From: Chelydra serpentina
Lineage: Eukaryota; Chordata; Testudines; Chelydridae
NCBI GenBank assembly: GCA_037349315.1
Contig: JBAIAC010000026.1
Location: forward strand, 26,627,501-26,691,500
Length of the DNA: 64,000 nt
Direction: 5' to 3'
The translations under genes were made by a program, and so were the position numbers. Shown one piece after another: positions 9,602 through 21,180 of the stretch (positions are counted from its first letter, which is position 1; each line of letters begins with the position of its first letter). Under the pieces are notes generated by a model. That model saw nothing but the letters and a program-made list of their open reading frames with translations. It had not been told where the DNA came from and made no database searches.

Positions 9602-12029
9602 TTAGTGTTAGAAGAACGCAGCCCATCTTCAGGTGTGGTGCATCAACTTTTAAAGGGGAAATTTTAGGTAACAGTAATATTGAAGCTTCTAGGTTCACAT
9701 ACGTAAGTAAATTTCCCCATATTTTATATTTTGTTTTGCAGTTCCAGTCTAGGCCTGAATAACTACATATATGTGTTGCTGCTTGAAGTTTATGCATATT
9801 TTACACTCAAAGATCCTTTTATTCTGGGTTTCTTTTTTCAATTCATTTTAAAGTATTGATTGATAGAGTGCTTGACCTTGTAAGAAATATTTTAGATACT
9901 GAAGTATAAAGGGTTCTTTAAAGCATTTTTAATTCCTTATTTTTTTTTTTAAAAAAAAAAGCTCTGATAATCCATTATCTTTTTTTCATAAGCTTAATAA
10001 TTACAGATATGACTCATACAAGTCAACCTTTCAAATATCTTGTCATAAAATAAAGGTCAAGTCATAGAATATCTTAAAAAGAAGTTCTCAAAGAATATAA
10101 ATGGATAATATTGCAGCTTTCATTAGAGTTTTAACTTTAAAATACTCAGAAATTATTAATGTTAATTTCTGATGACTATTTGAAGCTACAGTTTCCAACT
10201 AGTTATACCACGGGACTAATGCTAAATATTGAAAAATGTTATGGCATGCACTAAAATGTTTATAGCACTTTTGTATATCAGTGGTTATCAATCAACAATG
10301 TGAGAAAAGGTCTCGTTTTATATTCCATCCTTTTATAATCTTAGCACAGACTCTCAATTTAGAAGTGTTCCAATCTTACGTAAAATAAAACCGAAGACTG
10401 AAAGAAGTGACATACAATTCAGCTTTAATAATCTGTTCATCACCAATTAGCACTGAAAATAAATTACCCTCTTAACTGACAAATTATAGACAGCCATAGG
10501 ATCTGGCACAAGAAATCTTTCATATAATTAAGTGGAACTACTGTACTTAATTAGCCTCAGTTTAGGTGGCTATTGCCACAGTTCAATTAAAAAAGGCAAA
10601 GGGATGCTGAAAAGTTCATTTGGTATCATTGGTTTGTGAGCTGCCATCTCCTGGGATGTCAGATTTTCATTTGTATTTATTTCCAATGGTTGTGGACCTT
10701 CAGCTGGTGCCCACACTACAGAGCTGTGTAGCCAGGATTTTGGCGTATATACAAAACATTTTGCACAGCTATAGTCAGGACTATTATCATTGGTGGATAT
10801 TCGTGACATGCAAAGGCAAGCTGGCAAAACTTACACATAAAGCATGTCTTCAGAGCCAGTGAGTGTACAGTCCAGAATAAAATTCTCTGACTCCAAATAA
10901 TAAGTATGAGGAACATCCACTGGCCACTACTTACCTTTCCAAAAAGTTTGACATATTAGAAATTTATTTGGTTGAAGTCTCAAGCACATTCAGTAGGATT
11001 AGAAAGTCAACGTTCTTAGATCACTTAAATTCCATCCTTTCCTAGTTCCCTTGCTACTCATCCCACTAACCAATTCTACAATCTAAAAGGCCTGTGCTGT
11101 GTTAAACATTTGAGGACTGTGTGCTGGGGAATATGGAATAATTTCTAGCAATTTCACTACAGCAATGATAAATCTGCAACTCTGACATGTTAAAGGTCAC
11201 TTTCATTTCATATAAAAGTTGACTTCATTAAGGCAACAGCTCCTCCCATTTTATAGCTTAATTGTAATTTTTGTTCCGACTCTTTATTTTAATGAACTAG
11301 TTACAAGAATGATGGCTTGAAGACTGCCTAAATTAAGCTAGTAATTTTGTAATGTGGTATGTTAACTAAGGGATTGTGTTAATCGTATCATTATAGCATG
11401 GTACAATGAGAAAAAAATGTTCATTTTATGACAATTGTTTAAAATATATTTTTCAATGAGACTAAGGATGGAGGACATGCAAGTTTCTTTTATAGATTTA
11501 AATAAGTGTAAGCAGCATTTATGAGAAGGGACACCATTGTAGCTCCTTCATTTATTCATAAGCCTGCTAAATGCAATTCTAGAAGGGTCATATTGTCCCT
11601 TCAGACACATCATTGCCGCTTCTCCCAGTTTCAATCATTAAGAAGCTAGCACTGAGAGATGTTAGAAGAAAAACATGACATCAGACAAGATTTCTTATCT
11701 CCTGGGAGTCAGGCAGAAAAGCCAGCATCTTCAGCACAGGATTTTTCTCTCTGAAATTACTCCTTTCAGAGATCACATAAGGAATTGCTGTATTGTTATC
11801 TCATTAACAAATTGTTGTTGCTACTGAGAGGATTTTAGAATTAGGAATTTAGAATTACAGGAGCTACAGAACATTCAGTGGGGTTATAGGTTTGTCAGGC
11901 AGCAATAAATTTAATATTACTGTATCATTCAGGGAAATAAATCAAATGCTTGTTCTTTCAAATGAGATTCATCTCTCTCATTCTTTGGGGTAATTTAAAT
12001 AAGCAGGTTAATCAATAAAGGGTAAAATG

Positions 12030-12085
12030 TAGCTTTTATATAGTACTTTTCATCAATAGATCTCAAAGTGCATTTCTCACATTTA
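12030..12085 (-). repeat. MIR-like SINE tail fragment
   Basis: The plus-strand block cttttatatagtacttttcatc followed by gatctcaaagtgc is the reverse of the GTGCTTTGAGATC...TATATAA tail typical of amniote MIR/CORE-SINE-like repeats. It is a short, old fragment. Confidence 0.5.
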
Positions 12086-12351
12086 GATTCCATGAAATCA
12101 ATATTTTCTCTTCCAATGGGTCCTGTGTATCTCAGGTTGTATTTATTTAATCCATCTGCTAAGAAAGGCAGTGATGGTACAGAATGGGCTCACTTTGCCT
12201 GGACAGGCTATATGTGCTTTCTTATTTGAAAATTTACAACTTGTTTTAAAAGGATATTACAACTATTTTTTCTTAAAGTCAGAACACAAAGGAAAAATGT
12301 TTATATCAAAACACAGAGTTCTTCAATAACAATAGAGATCTACAGTACAAT

Positions 12352-12404
12352 CCTACCCCATTGAAATCAATGGGAATTTTGCCATTGACTTCAATGGGGT
12401 AAGG
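12352..12404. repeat. Near-perfect palindrome in a dispersed old repeat
   Basis: The arms cctaccccattgaaatcaatgg (12352-12373) and ccattgacttcaatggggtaagg (12382-12404) pair with few mismatches around an 8-base loop. The core cattgacttcaatgg recurs in diverged form near 33.0, 54.9 and 55.1 kb. Confidence 0.65.
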
Positions 12405-12471
12405 TTTTTACCACTGATTCTGAGAGGGTCCGAGTACCTTCATGCTAGAAACTCGTTACCTTGCTGTCTGA

Positions 12472-12658
12472 GGGCTTGTCTAGGTAGCCATTAAGTGTTG
12501 TGGAAAGCTGGGGTATAAATCTACAGTAGATTAAAAGATCACTGCAGAACTTTTAGTGTGTGGCAGCAGAGTCTCCAAAAACGGTTAGTACATGGCAGGC
12601 TAGAGCACTGTAGATTTACTCTAGCTTGCGCACACTAAATCACCATATAGACATGCCC
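12472..12658. mobile_element. Old Harbinger-like MITE
   Basis: The left end gggcttgtctaggtagcca and right end ...atatagacatgccc form diverged inverted repeats. The flanks are TGA on the left and TCA on the right, so a 3-bp duplication is only approximate. The interior (aacttttagtgtgtggcagcagagtct) is shared with the degraded element at 39196-39420. Confidence 0.6.
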
Positions 12659-12932
12659 TCAGAGTCTAACCTGTTGAAAATTTGTCATCAGAAATGTCAT
12701 CATTCCTCATTTTTTCTTATCCATACAATAAACCTGACGCTGTAACCTTGACTGTTTTCTCCTGGAATGTTTTCCAGTACTACAAAATATATGTTTTTTT
12801 CACTTTTCACTATTTTTTTTTATATTTTCTGAATAAAATATGGCTTTAACAAGGTAGTGAAAAGTGGCTGGTCTGTAATTAAATGACCATTGCAGTGCTC
12901 CATACACTTTCAGCTAACTAAAGTAGCAGTAA

Positions 12933-13449
12933 CAATATTGCCAACCTCAGTCATTCAAAAATCATGAGTCAGGCCCCCATAAATGACGAGATTGAAAAAA
13001 TCTCATTGTTTTAAGACAGAATGATGCACTTTGGGTTCTTTTTATTTGACTTCTGGTTTTCTAACCTTTAAGGGTCTACATTTTCTAGGTCTAACAACAA
13101 GGACTGGAATTGTACATTTAAAAAAAATGTAAGTAGTGTTATACCTGCAGTGTTATACCCAGGATGGTAGAGAAACAAGGTGGATGAGGTAATATAGTTT
13201 ATTTCAAGCTTACAGAGTTTTTATGTGTAATCTCTTCAGCCAGACCTGAAGGAGAGCTCTGTGTAGCTCAAAAGCTTGTTTCTCTCACCACAGAAGTAGG
13301 TCAATAAAAAAAGAAGACGTTCTCACCCCTCTTGTCTCTTTGTCTGATGCAAGCTAAGATTTTGACGTAATCAACTGAATTCAGGAACTGGGTCTTCAAG
13401 AAAGACGCCAATTATTTCCAGACTAAAATTGTGAGAGTTGGCAATACTG
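12933..13449. mobile_element. hAT-like element interrupted by a Penelope-like fragment
   Basis: Inverted termini are caatattgccaacctc (12933) and ...gagttggcaatactg (to 13449). Next to the left end is ttcaaaaatcatgagtcagg, a combination I recognise from a common turtle interspersed repeat. The flanks tagcagta and tagtggta agree at 6 of 8 positions, compatible with an eroded 8-bp duplication. The middle (about 13165-13346) is foreign sequence. Confidence 0.6.
13165..13346 (+). mobile_element. Penelope-like fragment with hammerhead-like core
   Basis: The segment from gtagagaaacaaggtggatgagg to the aataaaaaaag tract matches a repeat common in reptiles and birds. Within it, 13246-13273 reads ctgaagg, then the hairpin gagct-ctgtgt-agctc, then aaaa. 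This is one step from the hammerhead ribozyme layout CTGANGA - stem II - GAAA, which Penelope-like elements are known to carry. Two core positions are changed (the last base of the first box; the G of GAAA), so self-cleavage is not expected. Family assignment is inference from this layout. Confidence 0.5.
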
Positions 13450-14453
13450 TAGTGGTATCAGGTGTGCCCTCACCTGTCACCTTTCCAAACAGAGGAAACA
13501 TTGTCATGAATGGCAAGGATTTACAGTGAGGGAGATATGTATTATGTATAAAAAGATTCACAAATCTTCCACATGGATTTCCTTAATACATGCTTATCAT
13601 TTACTTAAAGACAAAAAAAAAGTTCAACAGAGATCAAAAACAGACATCTAATAAGTTTCCAAAGGGAAAACCTTTTTTTCAGATCTCTCTTCAGCAGACA
13701 AAAGCAGGCTAGACCACAGATCTAGTCAGATGATAGCATAAATGTGTTTGCCCTTTTGACTCCAGGCATTTTCAACCAATAGGAACACAGAAGGCATGTT
13801 CTAATTAATCCACATGAAATAGATTTATAGTCCATTAATTTGTAGTTACTGTATTAATACACTGAAAAGCAGATAATTTACGGTACAGGAGAAGGAGAAA
13901 AGGGTATTATCTCTAAATTAAATATGGGTAATGACAATGTTCAGATGTTGGGAAAAATCAGTTTGTCAATACTTGGTTTTATGGACAATTCCACAGAGAA
14001 AAAAGGAGGTTCTTGCAGAAAAAACTTTTTAAAAATGAATGGCTGAAGATAATTTAGGGTTTTTTTAAATCTATATGTTATTGGCATTCTGAATACTTAT
14101 GTATTATAAAATCTGTTTTAAAATAATAATATTCCTGTCTAACAAGATTTTTGAAACATAACTCAATCTCACTGAAGCAATTAGGAATGGAAGATCTTTA
14201 TAATAGGAAAAAAACACACAGATTACAAATATCTATTAAATTTTGCTCCAAAATGAAATTGTAAGGTAGTGGATGGATGGCAAAGAAAAACATGACATTA
14301 TAATTTCCCTACACCTTTAATATAGATCTATAGGTGTAAGAAAATATACAAAATAGTGAAAACAAGAAAGGTTCTTAACTCTGATGTTCTTATCTCTTAT
14401 GTAAAAATATATGTTTAGTCTTGGGAGCTTTACTTTTGCATGAGCAATGCTCA
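13450..14453. other. No gene recognised
   Basis: AT-rich sequence, no coding domain and no element with definable ends. Confidence 0.55.
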
Positions 14454-14461
14454 CTCAGAGA

Positions 14462-14713
14462 TAGGGTGACCAGATGGGAAGACCCGAAAATCGGGACTTC
14501 CCACACACACAAAAAAAACCCGCTCAACCAAACTGGTTGAGCAAAAAAAAAAAACCGCTCAACCAAACCTGTTGAGCAAAAAAAAAAAACCTCTGCGACC
14601 GGAACACGGGAAATCGGGACAAAAGGCGTCCCGACCAGCCGTCGGTCGGGATGCGGGACAAAAGGTCAGAAATCGGGACGGTCCCGATAAAATCGGGACG
14701 TCTGGTCACCCTA
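14462..14713. mobile_element. hAT-type MITE, perfect 8-bp target duplication
   Basis: The 252-bp element has inverted ends tagggtgaccaga and tctggtcacccta. The 8-bp duplication CTCAGAGA is exact (14454-14461 and 14714-14721). Inside, two near-identical modules, each an inverted repeat cgctcaacc-aaac-tggttgagc followed by an A-run, lie at about 14521-14590. The phrase atcgggac recurs toward both ends. It has no transposase, so it is a non-autonomous derivative. The exact duplication implies a fairly recent insertion. Confidence 0.93.
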
Positions 14714-14721
14714 CTCAGAGA

Positions 14722-15284
14722 GGCTGTATTTGCTTAAATGGGAATACTTGCGTGAAGATGGTTTGTTCATATGAATACAGGTCACAGGCTTGGGCCCACT
14801 TAAAATGTGGGTAAGGACTTCACTCACATGTTTGCATAAGAGAGGTCTGGCATTACAGATTCTGAGAATTTATCTTTCCATTAATAGCCTCAACTTTCTT
14901 TTCATTGTGCCAAGTCTTTTCATTGCCACAACAGCAATATTACAGTAGGATTGAAGACCAGCCTCAGTATAAATCATATGTATGCAACAGTTCCCAACAA
15001 GGGCCAAATTCTACTCAGACTTGAGGCTTAATGAAATCATGAGAATCCGGCTACATGCAGACAGAAGTTGACAAAGTAAAGTGCATTTTTTCTCAGTATG
15101 TCTGCTTACAGAATCAAGAACAGAAGCCTGCCAAGATATCAGATTACAATTGAGCAAGGGCCAAATTATCATTCCTGCTGCCACTCCTGTGAAAACTCTG
15201 CAGTGCTGTAGCCTGGTCATGGAGATCTAATCCAATCCTGATGGCTTATCCCTCCCATCCCCAGGCACATTAGCTGTTACCACT
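14722..15284. other. No gene recognised
   Basis: Plain sequence between the hAT MITE and a CR1 copy; nothing recognised. Confidence 0.5.
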
Positions 15285-16057
15285 CAATAAAGAGATCTTG
15301 GAGTCATTGTGGATAGTTCTCTGAAAACAACTCGATGTGCAGTGGCAGTCAAAAAAGTTAACAGAATGTTGGGAATCATTAAGAAAGGGATAGATAATAC
15401 AGTATTCCCTCTTTATATAAATCCATGATACACCCACATCTTAAATACTGTGTGCGGATATGGTCGCCCCGTCTCAAAAAAAGGATATATTGGAATTAGA
15501 AAATGTTCAGAAGAGGGCAACAAAAATTATTGGGGTATGGAACCGCTTCCGTGTGAAGAGAGATTAATAAGATTGGGACTTTTCAGCTTGAAAAGAGATG
15601 ACTAAGGGGGGATATGATAGAAGTCCATAAAATCATGACCGGTGTGGAGAAACTAAATAAGGAAGTGTTATTTACTCCTTCCATAACACAAGAACTAGGG
15701 GGTCATCAAATGAAATTAATAGGCAGCAGGTTTAAAACAAAAGGAAGTATTTCTTCACACAATGCACAGCCAACCTGTGGAACTCTTTGCCAGAGGACCT
15801 TGTGAAGGCCAAAACTATAATGGTTTTAAAAAAAACCTAGATAAATTCATGGAGGATGGCTATTAGCCAGGATGGGCAGGGAGGGTGTCCCTAGGCTCTG
15901 TTTGCAGGAAGCTGGGAATGGGCTACAACTGATGGATCACTTGATGATTGCCTGTTCTGTTCATTCCCTCTGGGGCATCTGGCATTGGCCATTGTCAGAA
16001 GACAGGAGACTGGGCTAGATGGACCTTTGGTCTGCCCCAGTATGGCCGTTCTTATCT
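15285..16057 (+). mobile_element. CR1 LINE, 5'-truncated
   Basis: Begins in the ORF2 C-terminal region (gatcttggagtcattgtgg, the DLGVIVD-type block) and runs through the end of ORF2 to the 3' end at cagtatggccgttcttat (16036-16053). It belongs to the same subfamily as 1532-1909 and 49789-50307. The reading frame is broken by several frameshifts and stops. No target duplication was identified. Confidence 0.92.
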
Positions 16058-17562
16058 TCCACAGAGATTCTACCTCGCTCCCTGCACAGAAGTGCAACTG
16101 CAGCCTCGGCAGGTAACCAACCAACCATGCTGCATTTGTTTACTGGGAACTTCTTTTGGTTTATCAGTCTCCGCACAGAAGATTCCTAGTTCTACACTAA
16201 CTTACAGAACAACATTACAACTACAGATGAACTACAAATCTGTGGAGGGCTAGTTAGAGAAAAACAGTGAGGCTCTTATTTGCATAAAGCCTCTGCAATC
16301 CTCCCTGAAAATCTCTGGGGCCCAAAAGCAAACGGACCTTGCAATTACAGCTGGTCTGCAATTTATCAACAAAATTATTTTGCATCAGAAAGGCTGACTT
16401 GTTGAAACAGAAAATGGTTACAAAACAGGCTCGAGTTCGACTAATTTCCAAACTTGAAAAAATGTTGAGGAAAAGAGTTAAAATGGTCAAAACAAAAATG
16501 TTTTGACATTTTCAGAGCAAAACATTTCAGTTTACTGGCGTAAGACAACTTTTCATTTTAAAATTTAAGGTAGTTAGAGTGGACAAAAGAAATAAAAAGA
16601 GGTCGAAATCAAAATGAAATATTTCAAAATTAAATGAAATATTTTGATAGATATGAAATAACAATGACAACAAAACAAATCAAGTTTTTGGTTCACCAAA
16701 TATTGTAGATTTCTACTTTTTGTCCTAATTTTAGATGGGAAAAATTTCAAACTTTTGAAAAGATTCATGGGATTAGAAAACCATTACCCACCCCTTCTAT
16801 TTACAATCCCTCTCCTGTCTTTCCACTCCGAAGCCAATCAGCCCGAGAACCAAGCAGGCCTGGGGTTAACCAGCAGACACAATTGTAAATAAAGACCAGT
16901 GTGCCTTTTGTTGCCCTAGTCACAATATGCTGCTAGCAGAGTTGACAACTCAGTGGACTTGTGCAATGCAACCCATTTTTGATGCACAAGTATTTGTGCG
17001 CAAAACCTGTATTTTTTAAGAAAGGATTTATCAATTTGGTCCTAGCTGAAATCTCAGTGTTTGCCAGTTAAACTTTCTAACAGAAATTATGGCATTCAAC
17101 CTGCTGAGCAAAGTTGCCCTTGCTTTAAGTTTATTATCCCCTGCCAAAGCACATGGCTTTTATGGTAAAGTGACATTTTTGCACCATTAATCGTTTTCAT
17201 TAACAACTGGAGACAAGAACAGGAAATGTTTATTTTTTTTCTTTTCTCCCCTTAAACACAGAATTTTTCACTGGGTTTGGTGGTGATGCACGTACTTCAC
17301 CTCTCACAATTCTACCTTTGAGCACCCAAAAGTAACTTATAACAAGCCACAGAAATGATAGCAAGAAAACAAAAGAAAAGCAACAAAAAGTAAAATGGTC
17401 CATGTCTTTTTAGAGGGGTTCCCTATATTTTCACTTCCTTTTCCTTAAAAAAGTAACTTGGCTAAATTCTCCTCTCACACAGTTTACACTGTTGTAACTC
17501 ATTAATATAAATAGATTTACTTCTGATTTACACTACTGAGAGAGAAGAAACAGCCTGCAAGT
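16058..17562. other. No gene recognised
   Basis: AT-rich; no domain recognised. The stretch 16500-16780 is dominated by aaatgaaatattt-like words, giving low complexity. Confidence 0.55.
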
Positions 17563-17756
17563 CAATAGTGGGCAATCTGCAGCCCGTGAGCTGCAAGCAG
17601 CCCATCATGGTAATCTGCTGGCAGGCCATGGGACAGTTTGTTTACACTGACTGTCGGAAGGCACGGACGCCCGCAATCTCCCAGTGGCTGCGGTTCGCCA
17701 TTCCCGGCCAATGGGAGCTGCGGGAAGTGGCATGGGCCGCAGGTTGCCCACCATTG
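17563..17756. mobile_element. hAT-like MITE, internally deleted
   Basis: The inverted ends caatagtgggcaatctgc and gcaggttgcccaccattg are clear. The interior (gcccgtgagctgcaagc; ggcacggacgcccgc; ccaatgggagctgcggg) is much more GC-rich than its surroundings and is related in style to the 23862-24166 element. The right half of the usual palindrome is mostly missing. The flanking octamers ctgcaagt and ctgtattg do not convincingly match. Confidence 0.7.
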
Positions 17757-18048
17757 CTGTATTGGCCACTGTTGGAGAGAGGCTACCAGCTTAGATGCAT
17801 CGCCAATCTAATTTAGTATGGCTATTCCTATGCGGAGTGGAGTGGAGCTTCCTTGAATTAGAGCTACCCAAAATGCACCGTTTCCATCTATACCTGCAAA
17901 TCCCTAGAATGTGCAAGATCTGAAGACAGTGTCTGGGCCAGTTAGACCAGCTGAGACCCAAATATAGATTTAAGCAAAAGATTGGACGGATATGGTGGGC
18001 CAAGAGAGGGAACTTCTTTAATCTAAAACGGTATTCTTGCCATCCCAC

Positions 18049-19165
18049 AGTATTCTTGCCAGCAAGTTAAAGTATGGGCTGGATGAACGGACGGTAAGGT
18101 GGATAGAAAACTGGCTGGATGGTCGCACTTAACGGGTAGTGATCAATGGTTCCATGTCTAGTTGGCAGCCGGTATCAAGTGGAGTGCCCCAAGGGTCGGT
18201 GCTGGGGCCGGTTTTGTTCAATATCTTCATCAACGATCTGGAGGATGGTGTGGATTGCACCCTTAGCAAGTTTGGAGATTACACTAAACTGGGAGAAGTG
18301 GTTGATACGCTGGAGGGTAGGGAGAGGATACAGGGGGACCTAGACAAATTAGAGGATTGGGCCAAAAGAAATCTGATGAGGTTCAACAAGGACAAGTGCA
18401 GTCCTGCACTTAGGACGGAAGAATCCCATGCACTGCTACAGACTAGGGACCGAATGGCTGGGCAGCAGTTCTGCAGAAAAGGACCTAGGGGTTATGGTGG
18501 ACGAAAAGCTGAATATGAGCCAACAGTGTGCCCTTGTTGCCAAGAAGGCTAACGGCATTTTGGGCTGTATAAGTAGGGGCATTTCCAGCAGATCGAGGGA
18601 CGTGATTATTCCCCTCTATTCGGCACTGGTGAGGCCTCATTTGGAGTACTGAGTCCAGTTTTGGGCCCCACACTACAAGAAGGATGTGGATAAATTGGAA
18701 AGAGTCCAGCGGAGGGCAACAAAAATGATTAGGGGGCTGGAGCACATGACTTATGAGGAGAGGCTGAGGGAACTGGGATTGTTTAGCCTGCAGAAGAGAA
18801 GAGTGAGGGGGGATTTGATAGCTGCTTTCAACTACCTAAAAGGGGGTTCCAAAGAGGATGGATCTAGACTGTTCTCAGTGGTAGAAGATGACAGAACAAG
18901 GAGTAATGGTCTCAAGTTGCAGAGGGGGAGGTTTAGGTTGGATATTAGGAAAAACTTTTTCACTAGTAGGGTGGTGAAGCACTGGAATGGGTTACCTAGG
19001 GAGGTGGTGGAATCTCCTTCCTTAGAGGTTTTGAAGGTCAGGCTTGACAAAGCCCTGGCTGGGATGATTTAGTTGGGGTTGGTCCTGCTTTGAGCAGGGG
19101 GTTGAACTAGATGACCTCCTGAGGTTCCTTCCAACCCTGAGATTCTATGATTCTATGATTCTATG
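18049..19165 (+). mobile_element. CR1 LINE, best preserved copy (3' 1.1 kb)
   Basis: A 5'-truncated CR1 with an almost continuous ORF2 3' half (to the TAG at 19070-19072), a short 3' untranslated region with the ggtcctgctttgagcaggg segment, and a terminal microsatellite of ATTCTATG units (about 19141-19165). Its 3' end matches the tail of the SINE at 7941-8126. It belongs to a different subfamily from the 15.3-kb and 49.8-kb copies, which end in ccgttcttat. Confidence 0.95.
18062..19072 (+). pseudogene. CR1 ORF2 (reverse transcriptase C-terminal half) pseudogene
   Basis: ORF2 of CR1 encodes endonuclease and reverse transcriptase. Visible from N to [22 protein letters not shown] (RT domain 4/5), then FGDYTK at the position of the catalytic FADD box, so the second Asp of the pair is Tyr. 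Then [11 protein letters not shown] and ILGCISRGI, and the C-terminal [16 protein letters not shown] and [14 protein letters not shown] blocks. The frame shifts once near 18400-18430, consistent with a 2-base deletion, and there is one nonsense codon at about 18651 (TGA within the HLEY block). It is otherwise open to its natural stop, so this is a relatively young dead copy. Confidence 0.92.
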
Positions 19166-21140
19166 GTTCAAGTTTGATGTTAGCATTGCTATTAAGGAAG
19201 GTTGTTTCTTTTCTTTATTTATCATATACTGATTCTCTCCCCTCAACCAAACTGCCCTCACTTCAGAAATGATCTTCAGTTGATCTCTCTAAAATGAGAG
19301 GTACTGCCACCAGCAGCACTGGATGGTGTCAGTGATAACGTTAACAGTCTCCAGTTGGCAAGATGTGAATTCAGAGACAGAGCGCTGTCAGCAGGGAAAA
19401 CAGGAGATCCAAAACCAGCCAGCCAGCGAACACACACAGCGAATACTGTGCAGCAAACTGAACCAGTGCTCTTGCTTCCTGACTTTCTTCTTGCTCAGCA
19501 GGTGGATTTCCCCTCCCATGCTTTCACAGTTTTAATTTTAAATTATTTTTCACAAATTAACACATCTCTTATAAGGGAAGCAAAAAATATATATGATTCT
19601 ATAAAAATCACAAATGACAGTAGCTCACAGATGGGATTAGCGCTGTTGTTACATGCTGTTTGGAAGAAGACACAAACATAAGTGAGAGGACTAGGTAGCA
19701 CAGTCAAATAGTCCATTACGCTTTTTATGACTAATTAAGATCCGTGCAATCCGGTGATTCTGCTGACAAGGTCAGACTAAGAGCAGGAAAGCATGTGAGC
19801 AACTCTCCTGAAAAAAATGTCTTTTGAAAATAGGTAAGGTAGTTTGTAACAGGCTATCTCAAACTGAGATCCATAAAAAGAGGATCTATTAACAGGGGAT
19901 TCAGTCTGCGTGGGAGTTCAGGATGGAACAAGTTAGACGTGAGCTAGAGCAGAGTGGATGAACGGAGGTGACTAACAGCTGTGGGAGTTAAACAAATACC
20001 AAAACAGAGAAAACACTTAGTTCTCAACGTGATACGGTGAAAGTAACCAGCCCCTGAGTTCACGTCAGGATGGTGCTATGGGAGAGACATGGAACTAGCT
20101 AGCAGCTGTTTTGCTGGGTCAGGACAAAAAATAAGAGGTTGCAGTTTGCCTCTTGATCAGAATGTTTATAGTTACATGGCTGTCCTAAGCAGCACTAGCA
20201 TGTGAGTATTGTTATGAATACAGAGTACGGTGATATTAGATACTACTGTTCATTCTTACAACATTGTATTGTAGATCCTACAGCTACAGCAGGTAAACTC
20301 GTTTTAAAAAATTCCACTGCCTCAAAATGGTAGTGATAGCATTTCAAAGTTATTTCAAACTGCTGAACAATCACTTTCTATTCATCTTAATTAGAAAGAA
20401 CAGGGCAAATTTTCAAAATTTTATTAAGACACTTTTTAAAAAGGAAAATTACAAGTTTTCACCTTTTGCTAAAGCTAGTGAAATTGGAAACTGTCATTTT
20501 TGTTAATGTGATATTTTTTAATTAAGCTAATAGAGTAATAAGTGGTGAAGTCCATATTTTACTTTATTCCAACCTTTTAAGATAGGGAGGGGAAATATCC
20601 TTTTTAAGATACTATCTATACCTCTTAATGTCTTGCTCTCTACTACTCATTTTTATTTTTAACTGTGTCACTATTAAAGTTGTTCCATAAAATGCTCTGG
20701 CTTACAGTTTGTTTGAAAAACATTATATAAAACAAAGTTGCACTGATCTGTATCCTGGTTTTCACTTTTTTTTCTTTTTTTCCCAAATCCATCTAAAAGG
20801 CTAATGGATTAACTTCATCTCTCTATTTCTTTTGCTTATATCTAAAGCCCTTTGTTTTCAGCTTTTACTTTGTCTAAATAAACTTCCTGTGAATTTACAT
20901 TACAAAAATTTAAAAAGGGTGAAAGTCAATTCAAAAATATTAACTTCACAGTTTTCTTGGTAAATCTATTGTTAATGTTGGGGGATGAGAACAGAAAACA
21001 ATAAACAGAAAGGTAAGAATACTGAGAGTAAGAGCAGTTTAATGCTGTGGTTTGTTTCATGAAGATTATATACACGTATGCCTGTGCTTGCATGTGTGTA
21101 AATTCCACTACATAGTTTTACAGATGGGCATTTACACTTA

Positions 21141-21180
21141 AACTAATTTATTAACAAACAAACTAATTTATTAACAAACA
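21141..21180. repeat. Exact 20-bp tandem duplication
   Basis: Two perfect, directly adjacent copies of aactaatttattaacaaaca, 21141-21160 and 21161-21180. Confidence 0.95.

Larger units (their letters stand above)
9605..12471. other. No gene recognised
   Basis: AT-rich sequence without recognisable coding domains. It includes a poly-T/poly-A junction at about 9940-9960, a SINE tail at 12030 and a palindrome at 12352 (listed separately). Confidence 0.55.

Noticed and set aside
17563..17756. 8-bp target duplication for the hAT-like MITE
   Set aside because: The flanks ctgcaagt and ctgtattg match at too few positions to claim a duplication.
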